This document shows, in pieces, positions 45,037 to 54,079 of a stretch of DNA of 64,000 nt. Position 1 is the first letter of the stretch. Each line of letters starts with the position of its first letter. The DNA is from an uncultured Alphaproteobacteria bacterium (GTDB taxonomy: Bacteria; Pseudomonadota; Alphaproteobacteria; MPNO01; UBA2964). The DNA lies in the NCBI GenBank assembly GCA_951812775.1, contig OX638326.1:1004335-1068334 (forward strand). Reading direction: 5' to 3'. Both the position numbers and the translations under genes were made by a program. The notes below the pieces were generated by a model. That model had not been told where the DNA came from. It did not search any database and saw only the letters and a list, made by a program, of their open reading frames with translations.

Positions 45037-46290
45037 TCAATCTTTCTCAGGAAACATGGGAAAAAAACTACGCTGTTTTTTTAAGCGCAAAATATCACTT
45101 GTCTTTATAGTGTGCGCTGTCCGTCGTGTACCACCTGCCGGTGTTAGGACCTCCAAGTCTTCGTTGTCGATAATTACCTTGTGAATATCGTGGCTATGAG
45201 CGGCAGTTTCTTTGTAAACACCCAAATAAAATTCATCGACACTAATTGAATCGCCATGTTCGTCGATGTGGTTAGGAATATCCTCATGCAATTGGTCAAT
45301 GGCCAGAGCCCGAGATTCCTTATCGAAAAGGTAAAGTCCCCCTTCATGCGCGGGATTAAAAGAAAGCATATTTAAACCAGATCGTCCAAAATGCGCTTGG
45401 GGTGTACTGTTACTGTTGTCGTGGAGGACATCATTGTACACTTGGCGCGCACAAGCCCTATTGGCGAATTGTATCAACCAATAACGCCATCCATCGGGAT
45501 TATGGATTGAAAAGGGGCTTACGAAAGGTGCAATAGATTTAAGGTTTTCGAAAACAATTTTTTCAGAAATACCTAGCCATTCCTTCTTGTTAATAGCTTC
45601 AGCACCGTCACGAAGATGGGAATATATTTCTTCCAATAATTCGGGTTGATCAGAAAGAACGTTATTTTTTTCTCTGTCTGCGGATAAATATGTACGAAGC
45701 GTTTCGATCGCAAATGTCAGAAAAATTTCTGCTGAAGCCCACGAATCCATAATATCCTTCATTGTCGTGGGGTTAACTTCCGAATACCCACATTGGTCAA
45801 GGTTGAATAAGGCGTTAGGGTAACGACCGTCTATAAGAACCTGCTTAATTTGCGGATACAAAATATCGAACTTTTGTTGAAAGAAGCTAACTTGAATATG
45901 TAGGTTTGGGTTGTTTTCTTTGATATCAGCGATTGGCCCGGCAGTATCAGATTTTAACTTTGGAATCGCTTTAGGATCATCGTCGTTGAAAATTAAGGAA
46001 CACTCAATTTGAATTGGTCGCATACTGTTAGCTGACCGATGGACATTAATTTCTTTCGTAGTCGAATTAAGTGTGTCCAGAAAAATCAGTGGCGACCCGT
46101 AGCCACCGCACTTGTAGAGACCTCCGCCGGCAAAGCCATCAATAATAGCAAGACGAAACCTTTCCTGTTGAGGATACTGACACCGGGTTATTAGATATTG
46201 GCGGAAATATTCTTTGAGAATTTTGTGTTTGCGCTTCGAATGTTCATCCAACTCGGCGCCCTGATCCCAATCATATAATTTTCTTGCCAA
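45037..46290 (-). CDS. tcmP: Three-Cys-motif partner protein TcmP
   Basis: 417 residues if started at TTG 46290, which has AAAGGAGGAACG directly upstream; a frame also runs to 46320. Recognised by LYDWDQGAELDEHSKRKHKI, LAIIDGFAGGGLYKCGGYGSP and ALFNLDQCGYSEV, the features of the TcmP family, with an AdoMet-methyltransferase-like front part (DGFAGGG). It overlaps or nearly overlaps the DUF5131 gene, its usual partner. The pair's function is not established; it often occurs in variable and defence-rich regions. Confidence 0.85.
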   Translation of the reverse strand: MARKLYDWDQGAELDEHSKRKHKILKEYFRQYLITRCQYPQQERFRLAIIDGFAGGGLYKCGGYGSPLIFLDTLNSTTKEINVHRSANSMRPIQIECSLIFNDDDPKAIPKLKSDTAGPIADIKENNPNLHIQVSFFQQKFDILYPQIKQVLIDGRYPNALFNLDQCGYSEVNPTTMKDIMDSWASAEIFLTFAIETLRTYLSADREKNNVLSDQPELLEEIYSHLRDGAEAINKKEWLGISEKIVFENLKSIAPFVSPFSIHNPDGWRYWLIQFANRACARQVYNDVLHDNSNSTPQAHFGRSGLNMLSFNPAHEGGLYLFDKESRALAIDQLHEDIPNHIDEHGDSISVDEFYLGVYKETAAHSHDIHKVIIDNEDLEVLTPAGGTRRTAHTIKTSDILRLKKQRSFFPMFPEKD

Positions 46291-46307
46291 CGTTCCTCCT
46301 TTGGCAG

Positions 46308-47093
46308 CTATGCCACACACCGATTGTGTATTTCAGGCATTTCATCCCAAGTTCGACCGCGATATTCTCGACCGTTGGCTTTTTTTGATCTCTTTTTATT
46401 GTCTTTACCCCAGGTACCCCATTGCTTGAAAAAAAATGCCGTCGAATTCGAGCAGCACTGCTCGTGAATTTCGTCTATCCATTCTTCTTTTATAGGCCGC
46501 GCGGACGGGCCACTTTCTCCACCAACAATAGCCCAATGGATACCTGACAAATCCAATGAGCCGACCGGGCCAATCAAAGGCTCGAACGAAATGAATCGAA
46601 TTTTTGCACACACATCTCGAAGGTAATCTATCCGTTCGACAACATTTCGGTTTTCAACACTTGTCCCCAGCCACACATTCGGCAAGACCTCCTCAATCAG
46701 GTTGTGCAATGCATATTGCATTCTATCCGGACGTTTAGTCAGAATTTGATAGTGGTGCTGTGGTGTCTCACGCATCACTTTCCAAACCGAAAGGATGAAT
46801 TTATCACTTACCTTAGCGTGAAAAAGGTCGCTCATGGAGTTTACAAAGATTTTCCTTGGATTTCGCCATTTGTAGGGGATATCAAGTGCGTTACTGTCCT
46901 GCCTCACAATCCCTCTCCAAGTAGTTTTTTTACCACTTTTACGAGTTAACCCTACATATTTATCAACACCCATAGCCTCTAATCTACCGGCCATTTGCAT
47001 AGCATAGCAATTAGTGCAGCCGGCGCTGGCTTGAGAGCATCCGGCTACCGGATTCCAGGTCGCGTCCGTCCATTCAATTTGAGATTTCGCCAT
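46308..47093 (-). CDS. DUF5131/phage Gp37-Gp68-like protein (three-Cys motif)
   Basis: 261 residues. The N-terminus IEWTDATWNPVAGCSQASAG, CTNCYA has the three-cysteine cluster expected for a radical-SAM-like iron-sulfur protein. MSDLFHAKVSD, YQILTKRPDRMQ, LPNVWLGTSVENR and VGGESGPSARPIKEEWIDEI are family blocks. It is found in phages and bacteria paired with TcmP, as here. Probably modifies a macromolecule or small molecule together with TcmP; the reaction is unknown. First gene of the pair, AT-rich. Confidence 0.87.
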   Translation of the reverse strand: MAKSQIEWTDATWNPVAGCSQASAGCTNCYAMQMAGRLEAMGVDKYVGLTRKSGKKTTWRGIVRQDSNALDIPYKWRNPRKIFVNSMSDLFHAKVSDKFILSVWKVMRETPQHHYQILTKRPDRMQYALHNLIEEVLPNVWLGTSVENRNVVERIDYLRDVCAKIRFISFEPLIGPVGSLDLSGIHWAIVGGESGPSARPIKEEWIDEIHEQCCSNSTAFFFKQWGTWGKDNKKRSKKANGREYRGRTWDEMPEIHNRCVA

Positions 47094-47283
47094 ACTCGAT
47101 CACCGATGTTCCTGTATTGTTCTCATCTTTTAAACAAGATGTCAAACACAAGGTAATCCTCACTTTGATTTAAAGCTCTTTTTTTCTCAATGGAATAAAC
47201 GGTCGTTCATTAATGTTTGACGTTAATTTCCGGGAACACCGGGGACCTTCCCTCCGGGGAATTGCATCCAGTATACCTAAAGA

Positions 47284-47312
47284 AAAAACCTCAGGGGACA
47301 CCTGAGGTTTTT
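47284..47312. terminator. Bidirectional rho-independent terminator
   Basis: A 12-bp stem AAAAACCTCAGG/CCTGAGGTTTTT with a 5-nt loop; A/T tracts on both sides make it effective in both directions. It sits on the chromosomal side of the tRNA remnant, where a terminator after tRNA-fMet is expected. Confidence 0.8.
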
Positions 47313-47332
47313 AAAGGCATGCTACGATGCAA

Positions 47333-47352
47333 TGGTTGCGGGGGCAGGATTT
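47333..47352 (-). other. tRNA-fMet 3' end remnant, integrative element att site
   Basis: On the minus strand AAATCCTGCCCCCGCAACCA equals the 3' T-arm, acceptor and CCA end of alphaproteobacterial tRNA-fMet. The 5' body of the tRNA is absent. Integration into a tRNA gene leaves such a copy at the distal end, with the element on its 5' side, here at coordinates above 47352. The intact tRNA should lie at the other end, outside the window. Confidence 0.8.
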
Positions 47353-47404
47353 ACGTTTTGTAGACTATACAGAGGTTGCGATAAAATTTAAATAATTCAG
47401 TGAA

Positions 47405-48409
47405 TTAAGGATTAGGGAGAATCAGAGAGGTAACACCAAGTCCCGATATTGTTCGATTGCCAACGTCGAACAAGTGCCCTTGACGGATCGGTCTCCACAC
47501 CCCCTGAAAACCACTTGCAAGACTTACTCGATATGTAATGCGGTTAAACAAACTAATCTGACCAATGATATGACGATTGTCTCCGGTCCAGTTGATAGTA
47601 ACCAAATGACCATCCGTCTGCCTCAGATTCTCTGTGTCCGTGTGAAGTATGGGTTCATTGGAAACGTCCACCAATCGATAATCCGGAACATGGCCGTAGC
47701 GAATGAAACGCCGGATAACATTGAAGTTCTCATCATGTGTAAATTCATGTCCCGCACAGAAGGAAAGATAATTGAAAAGGATTTTGGATACGCAGCGCAT
47801 TATGATTTGATCAACTTGCCCACTAATCTCAACCTCAATATCGCTCTCATCTGTTCCCGGCGACGCTAGCTCCCCTCGCCTTTGGAATGGAACCCCTCTC
47901 TCATCCAATATTGCAATAATCTGTTCTTCGGTCTCCTCCGAAGGAGTAATAATGCGTATCCCGTCGTCAGCAATATCTGTAGGCAAAGGGGTGGAGAGAT
48001 TATCAAGTTCACCCTGGGTCACATACGCCCATTGAGTCTCACCCTCGCGGAGAAACCCCACCTGCGGGAACGGAACAACAGTCGGGATCTCACCATTCAG
48101 CACAACCCTGACATTCAAGCCGAGGTAAAAACCCTCTGTAATTTTTAAACGCGTTTCGGTGAATGGTAATTTCGTAAGACTCTCTGGACTTACGCTGTCA
48201 CTTGGAATTCGATCCAGCGCTTCAAGGCTATCCCGAGCCAATCTCAACTCTAAGTTCTGACTAAAATATGTATCGCAGGTCCGGCACACCGAGTTGTTCA
48301 GTGTAAAATTATGCTCAAATGTGCCAAATGCTCTTGGCATAACATGTTCTGTATTAAACCCACTTAGTGGCTCCACAGATAAACAGTAGATACATTTTAA
48401 ATTAATCAT
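47405..48409 (-). CDS. HNH endonuclease family protein
   Basis: 334 residues. The N-terminal CIYC, TEHVMPRAFGTFEHNFTLNN and CRTCD form a zinc-stabilised HNH/beta-beta-alpha-metal nuclease module. The remaining 270 residues are not recognised and may recognise the target. Its ATG overlaps the end of the secreted-protein gene upstream by 8 bases. First gene inside the integrative element, a typical position for cargo; possibly a defence nuclease. No methyltransferase is adjacent. Confidence 0.8.
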   Translation of the reverse strand: MINLKCIYCLSVEPLSGFNTEHVMPRAFGTFEHNFTLNNSVCRTCDTYFSQNLELRLARDSLEALDRIPSDSVSPESLTKLPFTETRLKITEGFYLGLNVRVVLNGEIPTVVPFPQVGFLREGETQWAYVTQGELDNLSTPLPTDIADDGIRIITPSEETEEQIIAILDERGVPFQRRGELASPGTDESDIEVEISGQVDQIIMRCVSKILFNYLSFCAGHEFTHDENFNVIRRFIRYGHVPDYRLVDVSNEPILHTDTENLRQTDGHLVTINWTGDNRHIIGQISLFNRITYRVSLASGFQGVWRPIRQGHLFDVGNRTISGLGVTSLILPNP

Positions 48410-48746
48410 ACCTCGGTTCTATATACCTACCTGGATTAAATCCGTCATAAAAGCTTCCATCTTCACGTAGCAAACCCACGATTCCTATATTTTTGCTATC
48501 ATGTTGGCATACGAACTTTGCTGTTTTTCTTTTTCTAAAAAATGTCCCTCCATATTGACCAGACCCAAAGACTAAATTCTTGATGCCATTAACTTCCCAT
48601 GTATCATAGTCTGGCTTAAAGTCGACAACCACTCTTGACGAAATTGTCTGGCACTGAGCAATTAGTGACTGAGACCCTGCCCACACAGGATTTAAAAAAC
48701 TGACGAATAAAAACAAAAATAAAAACGGCAGCAAAGATTTTAACAA
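48402..48746 (-). CDS. Small exported protein, unknown
   Basis: 114 residues with a signal peptide (MLKSLLPFLFLFLFVSFLNP, cleavage after VWA). The mature part has two cysteines (IAQCQT, FVCQHD) that could form a disulfide. Not recognised. The stop overlaps the HNH gene start by 8 bases, so both are on one mRNA. Confidence 0.65.
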   Translation of the reverse strand: MLKSLLPFLFLFLFVSFLNPVWAGSQSLIAQCQTISSRVVVDFKPDYDTWEVNGIKNLVFGSGQYGGTFFRKRKTAKFVCQHDSKNIGIVGLLREDGSFYDGFNPGRYIEPRYD

Positions 48747-48821
48747 TTTTTATTCCCCGATTAATATATAATACAGGCTATCATAATCAGATTTTTATTT
48801 CAAAATTAGACGACTTATCGG

Positions 48822-50243
48822 TTATGAATTTGTAACATCTCTAAGAAAGCGGTAAATCTCCACCATAGCCAGGGTATCGAGCTTGCAATAGCTCAGTAGC
48901 GCCTGCGCTATTTCGTTAGCCTCGGCTTCTTCTGCGCTAATCATCCGTTGCCAGGCTTCCATGGCTGACGCGCCATCCTGAACATCCAGGCCCTTGTAGC
49001 TAAGCTCAGGGCGAATGGCCGGTAGCACCTTCTTGATGGAGGTCGAACCGTCGAACCGGGCATCAACGTAATCGGCTTTGAAGACATCCTTCAAATCGAC
49101 CATCCTATCATTCAGTCCAGCGAGAAACTCGGCTTTCTCCGGGAACAGCATAGCCATATCGCGGTTGCGCGCTTTCTCGAATGAAGCGTGCCAGGAAACG
49201 ATGCTTCCCACCGGCCCGATATCTTCTTCCATCTGCTCTATGAGACGGCCTGGAAGGCGCGGCTCTCGTTCCAAAAACTCTCGGTGCGTCAGTTGACCGT
49301 CAGCGTCCAGAATATGCAGAGAATATTGAACCGGAAAATGCTTGTGCGGGCTCGTCCTATTCAGGAACGGCACCGCCGAAGAGAAGGTTTCATAATCGAA
49401 GAAAAAAAGCGGGAACACCATGTGGGACAGAAAGTGCTGAATGGCGGCAAGGTTGATTTGGGGCTCCCCGGCCTTCGCGGCAATGACCACCATTTGCTGG
49501 ATTTCCAATAAGGGGTAATCGTCAGGTACGGCGTTCAAATCGAACAAACGGTTGACCACGAAATCGTAACGCTTCTTGGCGCTAAGCCGTGGCAGGCTGT
49601 AGATTGAGGGCTGCGAAATGTCAGGATTGAAAATAGAAAAAGTATCGCAGTGATGAGCCCGCGAATTATGGAGGCACGAACAGCTATCACGGTCGATATC
49701 TATTTCGGATAGGAGCGTTAGGGCCTGATCGATCTCCGCTTCGGTGTCTTCCTGGATCGCGCCGACATATTCGGTAACATCGGCGAATTTGAGCAACCTC
49801 TCGGGATCAACCGCCCCATCACGGACATACTCTCCGTTCAGGTGAACCAGAAACACACGGTCAATCTTCTGCCCGCTTCGCTCGGCGCAAATTTTTTGAA
49901 AGCAGGCATCCTTGATATGGTTGTGCCCCGCGTCCGTCTTCACGCTCGTTGATGACTTGACCTCATACAAGATCGTTTCGCCATCCTCGGTCGTTTCAAA
50001 AGCGTCGGCGCGGGCAAACAGACCGGTATCTGTTTCGAACACGCGCTGAAAATCAACCGCCCGCTCGGCAATGATATCGAAATACTGGCGCACATATCGC
50101 TCGACTTCGTATCCCTCGCGCGTGAGCTTTTGCAGGAAGACGGAAAACTCGCCATGCGGATAAGTGTCAGGCTCGCGCTTCAGCACCCAAAGCGATTTCG
50201 AGCAATTCAGATACTGAATAAAATCGGTTTTGGTAAGCTGCAT
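48822..50243 (-). CDS. DUF2779 protein: Cas4-like nuclease plus DEDD exonuclease
   Basis: About 473 residues from ATG 50243 (a GTG 6 bp earlier is possible). The N-terminal half has a PD-(D/E)xK nuclease signature (FARADAFETTEDGETILYEV then KSS) with cysteines CSCLHNSRAHHC like those of Cas4-type iron-sulfur nucleases. The C-terminal half is a DnaQ-like 3'-5' exonuclease: FFFDYETF, VSWHASFEKARN, and SYCKLDTLAMVEIYRF. DUF2779 proteins are found in mobile elements and defence islands; role unproven. It starts only 3-10 bp after the Fic gene and is likely co-expressed with it. Confidence 0.83.
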   Translation of the reverse strand: MQLTKTDFIQYLNCSKSLWVLKREPDTYPHGEFSVFLQKLTREGYEVERYVRQYFDIIAERAVDFQRVFETDTGLFARADAFETTEDGETILYEVKSSTSVKTDAGHNHIKDACFQKICAERSGQKIDRVFLVHLNGEYVRDGAVDPERLLKFADVTEYVGAIQEDTEAEIDQALTLLSEIDIDRDSCSCLHNSRAHHCDTFSIFNPDISQPSIYSLPRLSAKKRYDFVVNRLFDLNAVPDDYPLLEIQQMVVIAAKAGEPQINLAAIQHFLSHMVFPLFFFDYETFSSAVPFLNRTSPHKHFPVQYSLHILDADGQLTHREFLEREPRLPGRLIEQMEEDIGPVGSIVSWHASFEKARNRDMAMLFPEKAEFLAGLNDRMVDLKDVFKADYVDARFDGSTSIKKVLPAIRPELSYKGLDVQDGASAMEAWQRMISAEEAEANEIAQALLSYCKLDTLAMVEIYRFLRDVTNS

Positions 50244-50252
50244 TGGCACATC

Positions 50253-51362
50253 TTACCCGTCTGGAAGCTGCATGTCGTAACGCGTGCTGCGACCGCCGCC
50301 CTCTAACTTGCGGAACGCGCCCATCTTCAGGAGCTCCGCGAGATCGCGGGTTGCTGTGGCCTTCGAGCAATCCGTGATTTTGGTATATTTTTGAGCGCTC
50401 ATGCCGCCCTTAAAACCTTCGGGGCCTTCGCGGAACATCCTGCTCAAGACCTTGGCCTGACGTTCATTAAGCCCGTCGCCATGAATGTCCCAGAATCGAG
50501 CTTTAGAAAGCACATAGGCAATCTGCTCCTTAGCCTGGCGCTGCGAATCCAGAACCAGACCGGTAAACCAGACCAGCCACTCGGTGATGTCCAGACTTCC
50601 TTGGCTTCCGCGTGATAGCGCGTCGTAATAGTCTTGCCGCCTGCCCTGGATTGTCGTCGATAGGCTCAGAAGTGCTGGGTGCCCGAGTTCCTGGGACAAG
50701 GCAATCTCCGATATCGCGCGCCCAACGCGGCCATTGCCGTCCGAGAACGGATGGATGCATTCGAAATAGAGATGCGCAATCCCGGCACGGATCGCGCCTT
50801 TCAAATTTTGGCTAGCGTTGAACCACTCGATGAAACGCCTCATCTCGGCGGGCATCTGCTCGGAAGGCGGAGCCTCGTAGTGAACCTTCTCTTTGCCGAT
50901 GGCACCGGAGACAATCTGCATCGGCTCTGCACTGGTCCGCCATTTGCCCACATCAAGCTTGCCGCGCTCATAACGCCCGACGATGATCTGATCCTGCCAT
51001 TCGCATAAGCGCTGCTCGGTCAAAGGCTCCGCAAAATGATCCCGCACGGAGATCATCAGGGCAGCAACGCCATTTGCCTTCGGATCACGCACCGTCTCCG
51101 GCGTCGTATTCAGTCCAAGCTGGTTGCGAATGGAAGAGCGCACATCCTCCCGGTCGAAGTTCTCCCCTTCGATCTGGGAGGTTTTTACGGCTTCGGAGAC
51201 CATAAGATCGATCAACGCGTCCGTTTTCTCTGTCTCGGATAGGTGCTTCACTTCACCCACAAGGCTGCTGGCTTCCAGCGCATAGGCGTAGGCATTCTGG
51301 TCAACGGCATCGTTGTCCCAGGTAAAATTCGGCCATTCCTCTCTCTGCCAGATATAGGTCAC
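50253..51362 (-). CDS. Fic-family AMP/NMP-transferase with DUF4172 N-domain
   Basis: About 369 residues if started at GTG 51362 (MTYIWQREEWPNFTWD); the frame continues upstream without homology. The Fic motif HPFSDGNGRVGR is complete, so it should be catalytically competent. The inhibitory-helix motif TSQIEGE (Ser/Thr-x3-Glu-Gly) in the N-terminal region makes it a self-inhibited class II Fic protein. C-terminal ARFWDIHGDGLNERQAKVL, TDCSKATATRDLAELLKMG is a winged helix for DNA binding. It modifies proteins by adding a nucleotide; target unknown. Divergent from the DUF3841 gene. Confidence 0.88.
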   Translation of the reverse strand: MTYIWQREEWPNFTWDNDAVDQNAYAYALEASSLVGEVKHLSETEKTDALIDLMVSEAVKTSQIEGENFDREDVRSSIRNQLGLNTTPETVRDPKANGVAALMISVRDHFAEPLTEQRLCEWQDQIIVGRYERGKLDVGKWRTSAEPMQIVSGAIGKEKVHYEAPPSEQMPAEMRRFIEWFNASQNLKGAIRAGIAHLYFECIHPFSDGNGRVGRAISEIALSQELGHPALLSLSTTIQGRRQDYYDALSRGSQGSLDITEWLVWFTGLVLDSQRQAKEQIAYVLSKARFWDIHGDGLNERQAKVLSRMFREGPEGFKGGMSAQKYTKITDCSKATATRDLAELLKMGAFRKLEGGGRSTRYDMQLPDG

Positions 51363-51530
51363 GTCTGATTTCAGCCTTTCGCTTGATATCCTCGTGAGCC
51401 GATTATACCATATATTCGGCTCAAGGAAGATCGAGAAGCTTCGGAACCGTCCATGAAAAACGATTCCAAGCCGTGAAATTCGATCACAAATTCGGTCGTT
51501 CAGTGAAAACCGATACAAAGTGAACAAAAA

Positions 51531-52079
51531 ATGCGCATCTGGTCGATACAAAGCGAAGAGGCTTGGAAGCACCTAAACCGTCACGGCTGCCTGGAAGCCA
51601 AGAGACACCACAGTGAAAGCTCCTGGCCCCACGCCTATGACTGGATGCGCGATCAACTTGCCGAGCGTATCGGAGAACCTTCGCACGCGGATGCCATGCC
51701 GCTTTGGGGCTGGTATCAATGGGCCGGAGCAACCAAGAAACGCGCTGACTTGCGCTTCGTGCAGCATCACTGGGGGCCGGAGGGCAACCACGTGATGGTC
51801 GAATGTGAATTACCCGATGATCAAGTTCTGCTGTCAGATCACGATGCCTGGCACACCGTCTTAAACAATGGCTTTCTGGGCTTAGACGAACAAGAAAGTA
51901 ATGGCTTTCACGCAATGCAGCGCATTGGAATGAAAAACATCGAGAAGTTCACTGCCTTTTTAGATAAGAAAAAGAAGCGCACCTGGTCCCGTGTTTTCGA
52001 TCTGGAAGCTCTGGACAACGATGACTGGGGAACAGTGGATAAGAAATCCATCCAAGCTCTTTCTGGCGGATCGATCTAA
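51531..52079 (+). CDS. DUF3841 domain protein
   Basis: 182 residues, typical full length for DUF3841. Recognised by RIWSIQSEEAWKHLNRHGCL, MPLWGWYQWAGATKKRADLR, and ECELPDDQVLLSDHDAWHTV. Function unknown; often on mobile elements near Fic and toxin-antitoxin genes. It faces the Fic gene across a short divergent region. No ribosome site of note. Confidence 0.78.
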   Translation: MRIWSIQSEEAWKHLNRHGCLEAKRHHSESSWPHAYDWMRDQLAERIGEPSHADAMPLWGWYQWAGATKKRADLRFVQHHWGPEGNHVMVECELPDDQVLLSDHDAWHTVLNNGFLGLDEQESNGFHAMQRIGMKNIEKFTAFLDKKKKRTWSRVFDLEALDNDDWGTVDKKSIQALSGGSI

Positions 52080-52173
52080 GCCAGGTTAAATCCCACAAGC
52101 CGTTTACGTCCAAGTTTCCGAAGCGCTGCTAATCACCCGTGAGCCGAATAGCGACCCTATTCGGCTCACGGCA

Positions 52174-53735
52174 TCAGCGATCCCGATCATCGCCCTTGTT
52201 CTTGCCCGGTGATTTCTTCGGCGTGTTACGGCGATTTTCGAACAGCGACCGGAAATCACGTTCGCCATGATCACCATGATGGTCATGACCAGAACCGGCG
52301 GCGCGAGTGAAAGCATCCTGAATGTCCGGATAGTACCGATTATCACCACCATCGCGTTCGGCGGTCTTCTCACGCTGTTTCCGGCCTAAGGTCGGCAAGT
52401 GCAGGAAGCCCTCGCGCTCTTGCGCTCGCTCATGAGCAAGCTGCTTGGTGGTGAGGGATTTCATCTCGCGCGCGTCCAATCTGTCGAGCGCCCTTAACCG
52501 GCGTTCATGGGAAAGGAGTTGCATGCGCTGACGGAAAGCAAGTTCCTGACGTTGGCGTTGTTGATGATCGGCGAGCACCTGTTTTTCTTGCTCATGCTGT
52601 TGCAGGCGGCACGCATCGTGACGTGCCCGTAGCGCCTTTACCAAGAAGTTCATCCCTGTCACGCGGCCAAGAAACGCGGCTAGACCGGTCGGGCTGTTCG
52701 CCTCGCGCTGCCGCTTGATCCGGTTCATCTCATCTTTGAATCGGCCTGCAAGCTTGCGAGTCTCGTCCTGCTGCTTGGCGGCAAGCTTGAGTGTTTCAGC
52801 GGCCTGCTTGACCTTCAGCACCGCTGCTTCCTTCTGAGCGGTTTCCCGGCGCTTGGCTTGCTGATCCTTGAGCGCGTTCGCCTTGTCCTGATTGCGCTGC
52901 GTTTTAACAAAAGCCTCGCGGGCTTTGCGATGCTGATCCGCCAACCTGCGTGCGTCCTCGACGCTTGGAAGGCTGTCAGTCGAAAACTCCTACTGAAGAA
53001 AAGCGCTAATGTCCTTGGTACGAACGGTCTTGTCGTCGATGAGCTTGGGCAGCGCATTCATCTCGCCGTAGACATCAACGAGCACGTAGTCGCGCTTGCC
53101 GGTGGCGAGAATGTAGCCACGGTCCTCCAAGGCGCGGACAAAGGCCTGCGGGCCATCGCTCTGTCGCCAAGCCTCGGTGACATGGGTGATGCGCTCTTCC
53201 TTGGTGACGCCGGTTTTATCCTGCTGCGCCTTCTCGTAGAGCGAAAGCTGATCACGGCCATGACCGTGACGGTCATAACCCTTCGGCAAATCCAGGCCAT
53301 GGTCGCGCGCAAACTCACGCGTCACCATCATCAGCTTTTCGCGGTCAAAGGCGATCTGCACGGCCTTACCGGCCTCGGCGTCAATCCGGGACCAGACCAC
53401 ATGGGCATGCTCGCGCCTGTCTTTAACGTGCATGACGATGGCGCGTGGCTGGTCGGCAAGGCCCAGCTTGTCCTCAACCCGCGCAATATAGTCCTCATAT
53501 TGCTCAGGGGTCAGCGGCCCTTGGCGTGGATCGGGATTGATCGAAAGGCTGTAGAGATATTTTTGCATTTGGTCAGGGCATGGGCCTGAAGCTCCCATTC
53601 GGCGAAGGCTCCATGCAAGTCCTTGGCAACGCTACCGCGCATATCCACAAGCTCCATGCGCTCATTATCGTGCGTGTTCATGAGGTGCGTCGCAAGGTCC
53701 TGGCCCAGGGTATGCTGTGAACCAAAAGGAAGCAT
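52174..53735 (-). pseudogene. VirD2/TraI-type relaxase, broken by frameshift and in-frame TAG
   Basis: The N-terminus (TLGQDLATHLMNTHDNERME, MRGSVAKDLHGAFAEWE) is in one frame from 53735 to about 53565. The body continues in another: YLYSLSINPDPRQGPLTPEQ, the HUH site AIVMHVKDRREHAHVVWSRI, and the lysine-rich, coiled-coil C-terminal region to 52174. Within the second frame TAG occurs at 52990-52992 (SAFLQ-stop-EFSTDSLPSVED), after the nuclease domain. Relaxases nick oriT and pilot the strand into the recipient. Two lesions make this copy unlikely to work. Overlaps mobC, its usual accessory. Confidence 0.8.
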
Positions 53736-54079
53736 GGCGTGCGCCCCAAGGCGGAAAATATCGCTGAGCGAAGCACATTCAGGTCATCGAGCGCCCGGTC
53801 CAATTGGTCATCGCGCTCGGGAATGGACGGATCATTTTGCAAGGCGTCCAACTGGTCGCGGATGTTGGCTGCGAGTGCGAGAAGTCTGGCGAGCTCCGCC
53901 TTCTCAATCGGCGGACGCCGCACTTGCCGAGGTGATGGCATTCCGAAAATGGCTTCGGTGATAAAAGCGTTCATGCATAGCCCGGATTTGAGCTGCCGAA
54001 CAAAAAGCTCGCTACGCGTCCCCTCCGGGGGACGGTACGAAATAGGCGATGAACGCTTTTTGTTTTTCGGGTCCGTCAT
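53678..54079 (-). CDS. mobC: MobC-like mobilisation accessory protein
   Basis: 133 residues. SSPISYRPPEGTRSELFVRQ and FITEAIFG form a ribbon-helix-helix-like DNA-binding start, followed by KAELARLLALAANIRDQLDA, the helical MobC signature. It assists the relaxase by opening oriT. The end overlaps the relaxase start by 58 bp. A GGATTTTGGT segment precedes ATG 54079; oriT is expected upstream, in 54080-54720. Confidence 0.8.
   Translation of the reverse strand: MTDPKNKKRSSPISYRPPEGTRSELFVRQLKSGLCMNAFITEAIFGMPSPRQVRRPPIEKAELARLLALAANIRDQLDALQNDPSIPERDDQLDRALDDLNVLRSAIFSALGRTPCFLLVHSIPWARTLRRTS

Noticed and set aside
44880..45110. Short plus-strand frame after pobA
   Set aside because: No ribosome site or family resemblance, and it runs into the convergent TcmP gene.
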